From NCBI RefSeq assembly GCF_964340395.1, contig NC_135550.1, positions 20,855,676 through 20,919,675 of the forward strand: 64,000 nt of DNA, given 5' to 3'. This document shows, one piece after another, positions 27,601 to 42,600 of the stretch. The stretch's first letter is position 1. The number at the start of each line of letters is the position of its first letter. The translations under genes were made by a program, and so were the position numbers. Source of the stretch: Glandiceps talaboti. Its lineage: Eukaryota; Hemichordata; Enteropneusta; Spengelidae. The notes under the pieces are model-generated. The model was not told the origin of the DNA, made no database searches, and saw only the letters and a program-made list of their open reading frames with translations.

Positions 27601-30600
27601 AAAATTGAAAATTCTGCACAGTATTCATCTGTTCACTTGTGTCTGATCAATTTGCATATACAAATAATTGTCTTGTAAAGTATGACATTGATTTCTATTT
27701 TGGCAAAACATAGTTGCAGGCAAGTCTTACATTAAGTACAAACCACCTTCCCACTAATCCAATTTGAACTTGTTTTCTTTTAAAATTTGACATCTTTACT
27801 TTACTAAGGAATCAGAGAAACAATGTTTATTACTTCATTCACATCAAAATTGGGTGTGCAAGTGACCAAAGTCTGAAAATTTAACAAATTAGAACTTTCC
27901 CGCCATAATTGTGAGATTTCAAAATTCTTGTTTTCTTGAAACTTTTTGAAACATGTCAATTTTATTTTAGACTGGAAGCATAAACATGATGTTTATAAAC
28001 TCATATATAAAGTTTTGTTTTAGAAGTGATCACATTTAAACAGAATTCCATCAAAATTACATTTCAGATTTTCTACATTTCTATGAATATGGTTAGTGTA
28101 CGTGATAGAAGGACAAAAAGAGGTCTAGTGGGAGAGTTTGAGTTGTAGACTGCATTTGACACTCAACACCGGTGGGAATAGTTCTCTTAAAATGGCATTC
28201 CTGCATCATCATTTCCATCAAGGTTCATCCACACGGAAATATTAAGTTTACAGAATGCAGACGGCATTCAACCTCTGAAATCAAAGGCCACAATCTGTAA
28301 ACAAATTTATGTCAAATATGTTCCAGAGGTCATCTGTGAAATCTTTCCATTAATTTAGGTACATTCTAAATGTAGCGTATAATATCGTGGGAGAAAAAAA
28401 AGTAGATTTTGTATGTAGATATATTTAACATCAAAATTCCTCAAAATCACAAGTGGTCAATTCTTTCTAGTGACCTGCTACACACATCACTGAGGTCAAC
28501 GCCTCTGAAAGCTTACCATGTACATGTGCATGGGGAATTTGACGATGTTTACCCTGGTGCTAGGTCAATTGTCAGAATATATATATACAAGGTGGGTGAT
28601 GGGAAATACTAAGGCATTGATTTGAGAGGGGAAGGGAGATCCCAGAAGGGACTATGGGCCTGTTGCTGTTTATGTGTCTCAAACGAATGACCAGGTACAC
28701 AAAATCAGACAAATTACTTTTACTGTTTGTCATCACTAAGTTTGTGGTATGAAAGGTACATTGTACATGCTTTTAGGACAGGTTATCTTCTTTTGCATGA
28801 TAAAGTTACCACATATTTTTCCAATGATGATTCAAACTTTACAGCATCCTTGGTCTAAAATCACTGAGAAGAAAACATGTGACATTCTACACATTCTACA
28901 AGCACAAAATGAATGCATACATTTGTATACCAAGGTAGTAAAATCCCAATGCAAGTTCAAGTTGAGGCATGTGTCCATGTGTATTTTTTTGTTACAGCAA
29001 ACTTACCACATCCTCTCCATAGCTCAGCTAGATGGCACTGGTCTTCTCCGGGCTGTTTACAACACTCTATTACATCTTTACAGGTTGTTTCTGGTGTAAC
29101 AGGAACATCTACTCCATTATCACTGTCACTCAAATATACTTTCAGAATCACCTACAACATAAACAAAACAAAAACAAAAATATGTCAAATTCTCATCTCA
29201 TCTTGGATCAAATTTTGCCCTAAACTCACTCATACAGTTCAATCATTACACACTTTTATTACCATAGCAACAAGCTTTTGAAATCAACACTGAAAGAATT
29301 GTATACAAATGTTGTATATTGAGTGCACCAATCAATATGAACGAAATTATTAGCATCTCATTGTACATATGACACAAATAACCCAAACAGAAATGTACAC
29401 GTTGTAGTAGAAGTGGCCTCCTATGAATCCAAGGGTAGATGTAGTGATGGGGATTTCATTATATGTAAGGCATGTCTCCTGCATTGATGTTATTTTCCAG
29501 CCCAAAGGAAACACTGTAATAGTATATTTATTTCCACTGAATGGACATAGCCAGCAAAGTATCGCACTAGTAAACTAACTTGTAACTGTGAAGCTGACAT
29601 GCTTTTAAAACAATACAACATGTGCCAGCTGTTCAGACTATTTGTCTCTCCTCTTTGTATCACATGACAAGTTTCTAGTCTGGTGTCCGCAACATATATA
29701 CTATTTCATATTGTGCACGAGCTGACAGAATACTGTCTTTTCAAAAACCACAAGACTGGCTAGACTGGAAACAATGCTGAAAAGAAGAAATACATGTGAT
29801 ATGTCTGGGTGGCTATGCATTCTTTCACAATGCCAACACTTACTGAATATGTTGGATTTCAGAAACCTTTTGATTTCTAGGGCAGATACGCATTCTCTCC
29901 TGTATTAAGAATAAAATCTATGGATAATAAAAAGGCTGACTGTGGACTTTCCCAGGTATTGCCCTTTAACTACTTGTCTGTCTATTCTATCATACTGTTG
30001 ACTTACATTAATAAGCTGACATACAGCCTACAAAGATCCCATATTTAAATATTCACTACCATTTTCATATATATGATAATGATAATATGACAAATCCACA
30101 CAACATTTTTTAATAACCTCTTTTGATCTATTTTCATTGTTGGCTACACTTATAGTATAATAATAAAAGCAGGTGACGTGACTCTTTCAATACAACTAGT
30201 ACATGCCTACCATAGTATGGTTACCCATGTACATGTGACCTAGCCTGACACCAGCGTTATGCTTTGTTACCTTTCCACAGGTGTGTGCATAATGATGTAC
30301 CTAATACCCCTTCTACAGAATCAACTCCATATTATATGGCACGCCAAGTGGTATGGTTTCAGTCATGACATACCACACACTAAAAACCAGAGCATTTTAT
30401 CAAATTTTCAATGTGTCACTTTGCTTGTACTCACAGAGCAGTTGATGTTACAATATAGAAGTCACGATGTTCAGTAATGTACATTATCGAGATACGTAAG
30501 TTTTGTATGCATAAATACAAGACCATATGTGTATGAATATTCCCTTTATATTTTCCCACTATATATATGAATGCAAAGATAAATTGAACACTTTAAATGT

Positions 30601-33600
30601 AGTTACTATTATGGGCATATACACAGAGTCAGTCATCAGTCTTTTTAAACGGGAACAAAATTTACACACTTTTTTGTTTCAGATAAAATGTATGACATGT
30701 TTCAACAGTTACACACTTCACTGGTCTTGTTAATACTGTGACCAGCCAGCTGGTGAAATCATAGTCACTAAACTACAGTATTCAGTCATACACAGTCCAG
30801 TGAACTGACAGCATCTAACCTTTGCTACAGGGCTATAATTGGTCACTATGCATTGAGTTGACATTGCAGATTACAAAACAAAATACAGCTACAGTAAAAC
30901 ATTCTGATAGTACAATAACGTCATGGAATGGTTCCCTGATGGATTCCGGACAGAGAGGATTATTGTAGTTCCATAACTCTTTTCATTCAAGAAAGTTGGA
31001 TTTTATCGACATAACATTGTATAAATCATGGCACTACAGTTGTATGCCGACATCCATTGCAATGAAAAGGGTGATCTTATGAAGAGATTGGATGGAACAA
31101 AGGCAATCTAAATGCTCAACTGTACCCATACACCACTTGCCATGTGTGTCGCAGGCAAACAACTTGAGTGCAAAGACTCTAAAAACCAATGTACTCAAAC
31201 TACACTTTAGTCAGTTACTCTACCAAAGTTTTTGAATACAAGAACATGAAACACAAGAATGAGAAAGGTCCTCAAACAGTACAAGTCAAGATGTTTGTAC
31301 CATGTTTGAGGACCTATTTTAAACTCAGTCATTTACTTCATGTTTAAAGATGAACAGTAGAAAAGAGAAATAAAAGAACTCCTCTTAAAAGTCCTCTTCA
31401 ATGTTTTTCTACCCCTGAAGCCTCATTCCATTGATTTATCACAACAATATAACTTTTATTTTCAATGGTTTTCTATAATTCAGGTATCTTTCACGTTCAA
31501 ATTGCTGTCAGGAGGAAAGAGGAATGTCAGTTCCTAAACAGTGAATCGTGACACCATTGTAAAGACTACAATCTGAGTCAAATCTGATGTAGAGTTCAGC
31601 TAGTTATTCAACTCTATCTTATCACTTTTATTTTTCCTTGAGTCAGCCTTTCACAAACATAGAAGTCAGTAACCAAGACAAAAACATCAACATATGATAC
31701 AAAGAAGGACTAAAGAAAATAATAAGCACACTGATAAGTTGATTTTAATCATGTAAGATATGACTACACTTCAAATTGTCATTCACCATGTTTAAGTAAC
31801 TATGACAACATCTTTGACAAAGACCAGTGACCATTAGTCTTGTGGTATCCTTCATCGAATCTTTCATATCTCTGGTTAGGGTAGAGACCATGTTTTCATC
31901 CAGACTAAGTGACCATAGGATAGTTCCCTATTCCACAAGTATGGATGGATCAAAATATTGACTAATATCAGAATTACAATATAAAAGCTTCATGACACCC
32001 TATCTGAAGTCTGTTTATATCTGTTATTCCTTTTCTCACTTTATCATTCAGTTACAGAAACAACGACAAAACCTAATGACAGGAGACCTTGTGATGGACT
32101 TTAATAGATCCAAGATTAATATTAGGTTCAGAAGCCCTTTGAAAAACCTGATGTAATTTGACATGTTTATTTCTCTAATACCTTCTTACACACAGCCATA
32201 TTATAAAGAAGACACAACAACTCATGCATGCTAAATATTTCTTAATGAAGGTTTTCAAGCTCGTAGTCCATTCAGTCAGTGCAATCATAATCCCTGCTGC
32301 TACATTGTGTATGGAGATCACCGTCTTATCTCTTTGGAAGAAGATCAGTAAAACCCCTCTGAAATCTCCATAACAAAGATTGCACATTACACATTGAGCA
32401 GTTTTGTATGGCTGTGTCATAAAGTAGGACAACTGTTGACAGCTTTTAAAGGTAACAAGGGTTTCATTGACCTTCATTATCATCCACAACCCTATTTTAA
32501 AGAGAGTAGTAAAATGAAACAATCGTCTTTTGTCTGTTTGTCTGTCTCTACACTTGATATACAACTTAATAGTACAACCCAAAGATAAGAACTCTTTTTA
32601 ATGTTTTGTTACACCAGCATGCCGAAATGACCAATGTTATGTTTCCACAACTATCAAGTACCTAATTTATCAATACTTTGGGAAGGTACAGAGGTTGTGT
32701 GTGTTAACCTGGCTTCTTATTAACATGTTTGCTGGTGTGTAGTTTTTCTGAAGATTCTTGGCTGATTAGTGATGGTCTTTGCACCTATATTGCATCCCTA
32801 ACAACTGCGAACAGTACCAGACACAAACTAAAGCATAGAAACTACAAAACATAGTAGATATCAATGACAGCAATTGTAAGAGTTATATTAGACATACTTG
32901 TATGCATAGTCTGACACCAATAAATGGATACAATGAACAGTACATGTTTCTAACTGACAAAGGTATGGTCGTTTACTAACCTCTAGCTCGTCCATGGCAT
33001 ACTAATAATATGGATATTGTAACTACATTATACTGCTCTAAAAAATATACCAGGCTCTTTTCGTTATTACGTGTGGGTCTATTTCTGGCCTATTATAAAT
33101 TGAGCATTTTATACCACACATGAACACTGGACACTTGACCTTGCAACAAGAGGATGAAACAGGACCTGATCCTCATTACACTGGCATGCCAGTGTATCAC
33201 TATGGTGAGAACATGTCCCATAATGAGACAATACAGTGCACTGTCACGTCCTGGCCCAAATATGAAATGTGCACTATTACGTCCTGGCCCAAATGAAATG
33301 TATGTATGATGCTTCTATTTATGTGAACAATGGCTTAGGGTTTCATGGCTGTTTTTATGAAATGAATATACAAATATTTTTATGGCTTCAGGTTTTGTAA
33401 AAAAAATATGTTTTTGACGTACTGTGTTCTACATGTACACATACAAGATAAAACCTCTTTCTATGTTCTGACAATGGGCTTTTCAGACTTGGTTATACTG
33501 TGACAGCTACAAAACTGCATCAGGACATTCTACCTATACACCACCCTCTTTTGATATTAGGATATTAGTACTCTCTAAGTATTAAAAAGTGGCACCGTAT

Positions 33601-36600
33601 CAGCTTTTTTTCACTGGGGTAGAAATTTTAACATAAAACCTGAATTATAAGTATAACATTAATGTCAATGTATGCTATAAAATAAATGGCATTAATAATG
33701 TGGTGATAAATATGTCTTCTGGTATTCTTAAGTTGAAAGCATGTAATTAATATAGGGTCTTCCTTAATATTCTAATACAAAAATATACATATACGTACAT
33801 ATATATGGTATGAAATGGTTACAGTTTTATCCCTGAATACCAGGTTTGTTTTCGGCATATAGTCAAGCAGTGTTTCAGTGAGTAGAATACTGCACTATAC
33901 TTTTTAGATGTAATATGCAGCAAAAATAATCCACAAAAATATATAAATAAACCCAGTTTATGCCTCCTCTAAAGATTACACTGCCATAAATCTTAAAGTT
34001 TATGAGCAAATGCCGACACCCAATTTTATACATCTCAACACTAGAATGAGAAAATTATTAATTTTGTCATCACCCATTTAGCACTAATGAATGTAAACCA
34101 AATCATGACAGCCCCTTTTTGTGTAAAGTATTTACGACTTCTTTTCATAGCACAAATAACACAAAGGTCTGGTTGATGAAGTATGTAGGCATTGATACAA
34201 CATAATTATAATAAATCTCTTTCATAATATGTATTGTTATGGACAATGAACAAATGCAATCAATCTAATGAGGGGAAATAAATCTGTTTGGATTCATCTT
34301 TCATTTTGATGAAAACTAAGATAGCATGTACAAATTACAATATCTACTGATTAACAAGGTATACGTGTTTCAAGTTTGAGATAATTAGTATTTTATAACT
34401 CAGTTATACTGGAAAAAAAGAGAAAAGATTTATACAACTATGAACTGTATTATGGATGGAATATTATCTACATCATAGTATCAAAACTTGGCATAATGCC
34501 ATAAAATCTATGAAATTTCATTTAGAAGGTATAATGATAACTCAGTTTCATTTTGTATTTGTCTTAAAATAAATATCATACATTTATATCACATTTCTGT
34601 CAAACATAGCCAACAAGTTGTTTTTTTATACAACTATGACCATATTTACTTGTTATATATCTACTTGTACATATTGAAATATTGAAGTAACTAATGTCTA
34701 GACACATATTAAACACCTCTACATACACATACTTGACAATTTGCAAACAATTTCATCTGCTACAAAACCCCAAGGTTTGTCTAAGGGTAAATATTCTATC
34801 ATTTTGTGTCAGTGATTTAATTCTGTGTATGCATAATCTGACTGGAGTAAAGCTGGAGTTCCAAATGTAACAATAACTCAATAAGCAGAACTTGGTTGTC
34901 TCAAATGGTCATTTGTTTTCAGGCTTAACTTATCAGAATTTAAACAGATAAACAAAGACAATCTGATGAGATCAATTTTCAAATTATAAAATAATTACTG
35001 AGTGGAACTTTATTTTTTTGCTATTAGCATGACTGAAGATAATTTGTTTGTTTGTATGCTAAAGTGCAAATCATAACCCCTGCTGATACTAAAACAATTA
35101 GTATACTATATGATAATGAGTTGGAGTGACATGTATTTATTTATTATAATAAACTATTCAAACAATGTACTGGTACTGTCTTTGACTTGGACATTCCATT
35201 TTATTTACTTAATTTTATGATATGAACACTCTAAACTACAAACTGACAAATTTGACAGTAATTCTGAAAACACGTTACCGATTCTATTTTACTCTGCATT
35301 GATATTCAGGACATGTTTTTTGTACACAGGCTATACTGCAGGTGGTGCAATGCAATACATGCATGCATGGATCACACCACTGAAATGTCACAAAACAAAA
35401 TGGCTGACCTATATACAAATGTTACATCTACAAGACAGATACTGATACATGTTATCTTGTCTTTTCAAGCTTAAAAATTGTAATTGAGAAAATGATAACA
35501 ATTTCCCCATAATATTTAGACTGAAATCTAATTCTACAAATAGTATATGTAGTGTCTTTGTTTGTCAGTGAGAGATGTTTAATGTTATTTCTGTAATGTT
35601 AGCTGGCATGTCATGGCCATCTGTGCCTGCCCCTATTCAATACTCCGTACTGAACTATTTATAAATTAGTGGGGGCTATTTCACAGAAATGAAATCCTCC
35701 AAATACATCTCCTTGTCTCATTGTAAAATGTCGAGTTTGTCCACTAAAACTACTGGTATCTTAATTTTTAAGGGTCATTAACTGTCATAGAACAGAGCAT
35801 ATTTAATGTATTATTGTGGATTTCTACACATATCAATTTCATACACAAAAACCACATTGTTGTTATTGATTTACAAAAAACTGATACACTTCACAAAATG
35901 AGGTTGTTCAGTATTGTACTCATGCCAATAGAGACTGAGGCTATTTCAGTATTGTACTTTCAGTGATGAAAAGAAAGGCAACATAAAGATTGCAAGACTG
36001 TTTGCTTTTCATTACATACAAGACATTTTGTGCATAGAAATTACTATTGACAAACACTCAATGTATGTGATTCAATGAAAACTTGAAAGAATATGTGACA
36101 AGTCTCCCTCAGAGTACAATACCCTGCAAACTAGGATCTATATTTCTGAGTCATCATGGTTTTTTTTTTAAATGAAAGGTTGACACCACACTCCCTCAGT
36201 TTTACAACACAGAGAGCACATTTACCAGAACCTCAGACCACTATAGATTCTTCTAGTTGTCTAAGCAAGAACACACCCCTTTATAAATTAATTATAATGT
36301 GATAACAAATCTATGCAGTATCTGTTACTCATTAATTGAACTGGTATGATTCAGAGCAGTAAACAAGTATGGTACATATTATGGATTAATTGAGGGTGGG
36401 GTGTCACAGATCAAAATAATTTTACAAATTACAATATTGTATTGACATTATAATGACATCAAATCATGGATGGCATTTTTATCTCCCCTCTCACTGACTG
36501 GGTCTTGACAAACTAAAGTAAAGATAACATTTTTACTCACAAGAGAAACAAATTGTTTGTAATTACAAGAGTAAACAGTTACATGTACATCTCTTTATCC

Positions 36601-39600
36601 TGATATTGCCATTACATGTAAGATCAGTCATTTACAATCTAATAGCAGGTTTTGTCTGACCTTCTAGCCCTACATCAAATAGGAAACATGGTTTTCAAAC
36701 GTGAGTTCATGAAGTTCAAAAGTTTACTTGCCTATAGGTCATATAAATAGACATAGTCATGTATAAGAGTTACTACTTTTCACTACATCATGCACATTAA
36801 GAGGTTTTAGTACCCAATACAGATGTCACAGTGTTCTCCCTGAACAAGGTAACAGGGGCGCCGCGCCCTCTTGTAAATTCTTGGCGCCCCCTTGTAAGTT
36901 TTGACGAAAAAAAAATGAATTGAATATTTTTTCAACAAACGGGGCAAAACGATTTACTTCTCTCGCGGTTTCGCTACGATCTCATGGTCGCCATTTTGGA
37001 AAGTCAAATATCTCGGTAAAGAGGCTACTGTCACTGATGTCAAACTTCGTGCGAATCACATTCACGCATACTTTCATCAAACTTGTCATTCATTCTATAG
37101 CTTTCAAACAGTCAACATGTCTTTCCTCCGTCATTTAGCTCAATGAAGATCAGGAGGTACACGGAATATTTTACACGTCGGCCCTTTTCAGGGCGAACTT
37201 GAACTCAGATCGTGGGATTGTTTGCATGTAAACACACACTTTCTCGAGTTTACGGTACAAAAACAAAATGAAATGCGAAACTTTGAAAGGCTTGTGTTGT
37301 TCACCGACACTACCTAGATGATACTAAATAATATGTCACTAAAATGAACAAAATGGTACATTCTAGTTCCTTAACTATTTATTGAATTGTAATCGAAACG
37401 AAAATGGGCTAATATTTTCGTACCCATCGAACCACGATCGAACTTACGGAGATATCGGGTGAGATGCGATGGCCTCAACACAGATAAACACGTGGTGTCA
37501 ATGTGGGCGATTCCATTGTTCATGGATAGGTGGGCCGTGACAAAAGTCTCGGAACGGTCTGTTTTTACGTGTACACTAAATGTACTACAAAATCTATGGT
37601 TTTCAGAGTCGCTGTGTCTATGAATTGCTTCTCTTAATATAAAAACACGCAAGTAAGATTTTCCATGGCTACGTCAGTATTGAAGTTGAACGCTAAGTTC
37701 CCCTCTGTCCCTTCCCTTTAGTTTAATAGTTCGGACGTTGCATGTGTCGTCATAGTACAATCTTTGACCTTTCAAAATCTTAGTGAGTCGTCGTAGCAGA
37801 AAGTTTTGTCGGACACCTGTCCCACTTGAAAACTATGTATTCCGATTCGTTTTATTTCATTTTCTTTTGATTGACTTCATTACCACCCATAGTGACACGA
37901 AGCGGTTTCGCCTTCTTTCAAAAAAGACCTGTGCTAACTGAAACTGCCATGCCGTATTGTCACCGACTATTTTTGTTTTCGTAAAAAAAACTGAACATGC
38001 TGAAGAGAACTATATCATGGCTAGGCATGTCTTACAGTGTGAGTTTTTGTTGACGTGGGAGCGTGACGTATTGAGTGTCCATTTGAACATGTGCAGCTGT
38101 GTTTGGCATGTACTATTAATTTTCCAGTTAGACACAACAATGGCAACAAAAATTGCAACATTAGTGTTGCGTCTTTTTTACATTGACTGTAACAGGGCCA
38201 GGGTACAAGTTCGTTAGTGGTCTATAATAGTATTATGTATCAAAATAAAAACAATCGACTCTCACTCAGTATAGTACGATCGTCAGTCGAGGGGTATGGC
38301 AAATGTAACAAAATTCGTTGCGTATAGGATACGGATCGTTCGATCAAATATGCATAAAAAATTAATTTCCATTGCGTACGGTATAATACGCATGGTTTTG
38401 CGTCACCGCAAATACTGGTCCGTCATTCTGAGCAGTTCTCAAGTCCGGGAATTAAATGATAAATTTAATGAGAAGTCAACTAGAAAAGAGTAAATTTAGA
38501 CGAATTCAATCACTATGGGAATATCAATAGATGGACCAAATCTGACACTGTTTACTTTGAACAAGCAGTCACCAATGGGGAAATTACAAAGACAGGAGAA
38601 TTCTCACAGAAGTGAGACAAGTTACTCAGCTGTTATGCATAAAGGCAAAGTTATCTTCACCCTTATGTGTTTGACTTTTGTTTGTTTTGGTAGTGGTATG
38701 GTGATGATGCAATGAAGCTCTTGAAAATGGATTTCGTTTTGTAGTAAACACTACAACTGTCCTGAAACATCTTGAAATTTGCTGCAATTTTTTACAGAAA
38801 GTTGAAGATTTTGTTTTGTTACACTCTTTCAGCATTTGTGTTAAAATGAGCTATTTGAGTAACTATTTAGGACAAACTATTAAAAAACTATTTTTTTGAC
38901 ACAGGTAAATTTGGCTAAATTCTGTCACTATTTAAACATTAAGATATCAAAACTCACTTTGACACTTCAGTTGTGTTGAAATTCACATGATTAAAGTGGG
39001 TTAAAATGGCTAAATAAAGTGCCACCAAAAGCCACCATTTCAAGATGCAAATTGCAAAAGTTCCTAGGCAGGAGGGGGGACACCCCCCTCCTGACCACCC
39101 CCCAGCGTGCGCAAAGCGCACGCAGTGCTTCGCTCCGCTCAGCAGCAATTCCCCCCTCTTGTGACAAAATCCTGGGGAGAACACTGTGTCATATCTGGTT
39201 TCAATCACTTTGTCCATAAGCCTATGCTTAGTTATTTAGCTCAGTTAGTTTCCTAATACATCAGATGATTACAGGATACTGAGATTGAGATAAGACCTTG
39301 CATATGCATGTATGTGGGATCATAGATGTTGTTAAAACTGCTATGAATTTATATGGATTTGACCAGGAAGTTATCAACCATGTCAGTAAAAGACAATGAG
39401 TTACTAACCACGAACTGAAAGCCTATAAACCAGCATTGAGATATGAAAATGAGAACTATCAAAATTTGACACAAAAATTTCAAACCTACCTGTGTTAGTT
39501 CACTAACAACTAGTAATGTACCGGATGTTGTTCGTATATGCATGAAATTCATATCACGAACATTTTTATGAACTCTGGGTGAAGTACATTATTTTACATC

Positions 39601-42600
39601 ATTTTGAAAGTCTACTTCAACACTGTATAGTATTGATTTGAGGCTTGACTGAAAGCCACTAATTTACCCTTCTCATTCCTGTCTTATTGTTTTTCCTCTT
39701 TAAGTGCCCCACAGAGTGGATATAGCAGTTAGAGTCAATCAATAAATGACAAAGTACAATCAGACAATATGCAATAAAGATGGCAGGTATGCCCTCACTA
39801 ACTGTACAGATATCCACAGGAATGTAAATCATTGTTAATGTCGGAGTGACTATGACATTTTACTTCAAAAGACATTTTATGACTCCTTGTATTTATTCCT
39901 ACACAATACAAACTTCAACAGACGTTTCAGATGTATTTCTATAAGTAACTATACATCAAAAGTAAATAGGTTATTGTTAAATATAGATCAAATCTTAAAA
40001 TATATCCTATAAACCTTTTAGTGACCTGTCATAAAATCTACCCGAGTTCTTCTTTCATAGACAAGTTTTCTCCAAATTTTTGACATCAAATTTGAATATA
40101 TACATTGGACCAAAAAAAGCCAATTTTACAACAAGCACCCCCCCCCCCTTCAAAACCTTAGCAAAAACACTCAAGTGTGAAAAGTGTGAATGAAAGAGGT
40201 ACTTAATCAGATTTTTTTTCAGTTTACTCATTGAAGGGTGCAAAGAGGTTTGGTTGTATGTGAGTGGATTGAAGTCCATGAAGAATAGGGATTGTGGTAG
40301 AGCATAGGTAGACACTTTATGACCTACTGTTATTATACCACAGAGTGTCTCACTTTTCCATTGTTTTCAAGACACTAATTTACATAAACGATGTCTTTGA
40401 CAAAGCTAGCTTCAGGTGATATCTGTGACATTGTTATATTCAAATGAGTTAGTTTCACCTTTGACAGGTACACCCCCATTAAGCAGGCTATTGTGTGGAC
40501 TGCTTTTAATCCCTTTTGGCAGGACTTTAGTAGTAGTATTTACAATGTATTGTGCACTGATTGGAATACCAAGATGGCTAAGGGTACAAAATTCACTAAA
40601 TATATGTACTGTCAAACATTACCAGTGTTTATGTTAGAGAAGTAACTGCAGGTCAAACCTATCTAATCTGACTTTTGTAAACATTTAACTGTACTCCCCT
40701 TTTGAACTACGGTGAAATATATTATTATATACATTTTTTTACAGACTGTATATTCTACCAGATTTCTGCTCCCTTTACCCACGTTCTACAACCAAATACA
40801 TCTGATAACTGCTACATGGGCCTTCCTCTTTGTATCAAACACTAGAATGCATGTATAACCTGGAATGTGCATATATGTTTATACAAAGACTTAGAATAAA
40901 CTCATGGTGAAACTCAGAATTATATTTTAATAAGTGTTTTGCTATATTATGAAGTGTGTGTATGAAAATAACTATGGCAAGTATGTTTTGAAAATAATGG
41001 TAACAACCATTCAAATACATGGTAGCTAAGGAAAGACACTTAAAATTCTAATCTAACACCTATATTCTGCTAAAAATATGGATTCTAAAACCGACACTGC
41101 TGGGGGAAATGTCCAACTATAAACTGGAATGTGTGTATGACTGTGATGTCAGGTCACACCATGTTGTTTAACATGTAGTAACATGGCACTCTTCACAGGC
41201 TATGCACCAATTAAGCTATAATAGTGGATGGAGGCATATACCCATCATTATCTGATTACACTATTTGCTCTGTACACATGTATAGATTAGCTACAACATT
41301 TAGTATCACTCTTGGTAATATTCAAAAACAGAATTCTCTTCAAACAATTGTGTCTTTCACTGTACACATCATATCAATTTTCTGACACCAAAGACAAATT
41401 GATTGGCAAGTGATGGGCAATTCCTGTTCAATGAACCTGTTATATGTGTGTCTGTCTGTCAACTTAATTGACAATCTCCTGCTGATACCAGCAAGGTCAT
41501 CTGAGACTAGTACTAATGTCTGACTAGTCAAATGAAATGAGAACAGAATAATTCTAATATATCTGTGACCCTTTTCCAAACTCCACATCTTCTCTTCTGC
41601 AATGATTACTCAAATCGACTTAATACCAAGGAGTGACTAAATCCCTTCACTAACTCTACATTTATATAAGCATGGCAACAAAATGACCAATTTTACAGAA
41701 TCAGACTGTTTTTCTTTTGTACTATTGATGACTTCCTCTGTATTGTAAATGTTACTTCACATAATTTCCTGGTTATAGTTTTACACAATAGGTACTCTAT
41801 TACCATCTCTGTTATATTGTTTTGCAAAAACTCATTCCCCCCACCTGATATCTGATCTATATTAAATTTCATACCAACATTTTCATAAAGTATACATCAA
41901 ACTTCCGTATTTCATTTTCTAGAACTTAAAAAAATTATTCATAAATTACGAAATTTTGACAGGTCAACAAGACATTTCTATATTCCAAATTTACCCCTCA
42001 CTGTTTTAATAATTTTGACTATCGTGGTATTTCTAATATGCATTAAGTATTGTCTCTGATCAGACAGTCAAACCTCTTTTGTATATTTGTCATCATTTAT
42101 GACCACATAAAATTGGTTTGATTTAGAGCTTTTTGACAGATATTACAAAACCAATTTATGTAAAATATTAATGAGTGTCTGAGGTGTTTCACAATCACGT
42201 AATAAACACCTATGATTTATGCAGACTGTACAGCAGTGGTTCCAAATGATGATATTAAACAATGCTATGGTTCTAATGCCCTATTATCAATGGCATTTCA
42301 CAGACTGCATTGTAAATTAATGGTGTACAATGTTGTTGGCTATCTTTGTGTGTTGATAAACTCCCAACAAAACCGTCACAGATCTTACTTAGCAAGTAAC
42401 AAAAGTTATAGTCATAAGTGATAAAGGCTTGAAATCAAGAGCATTTTACATGTTTTTTAATCAATTGGGCTCCTATATCACCAATGTATCTTTTTTGAAA
42501 TTTGAAAGTACATTCACGTAGATATATACAATATTTCATGTCATACCATATATAACATCACTTGGATAGCAGCTGGGACAGGATTTCTGCCAATTTAAAT

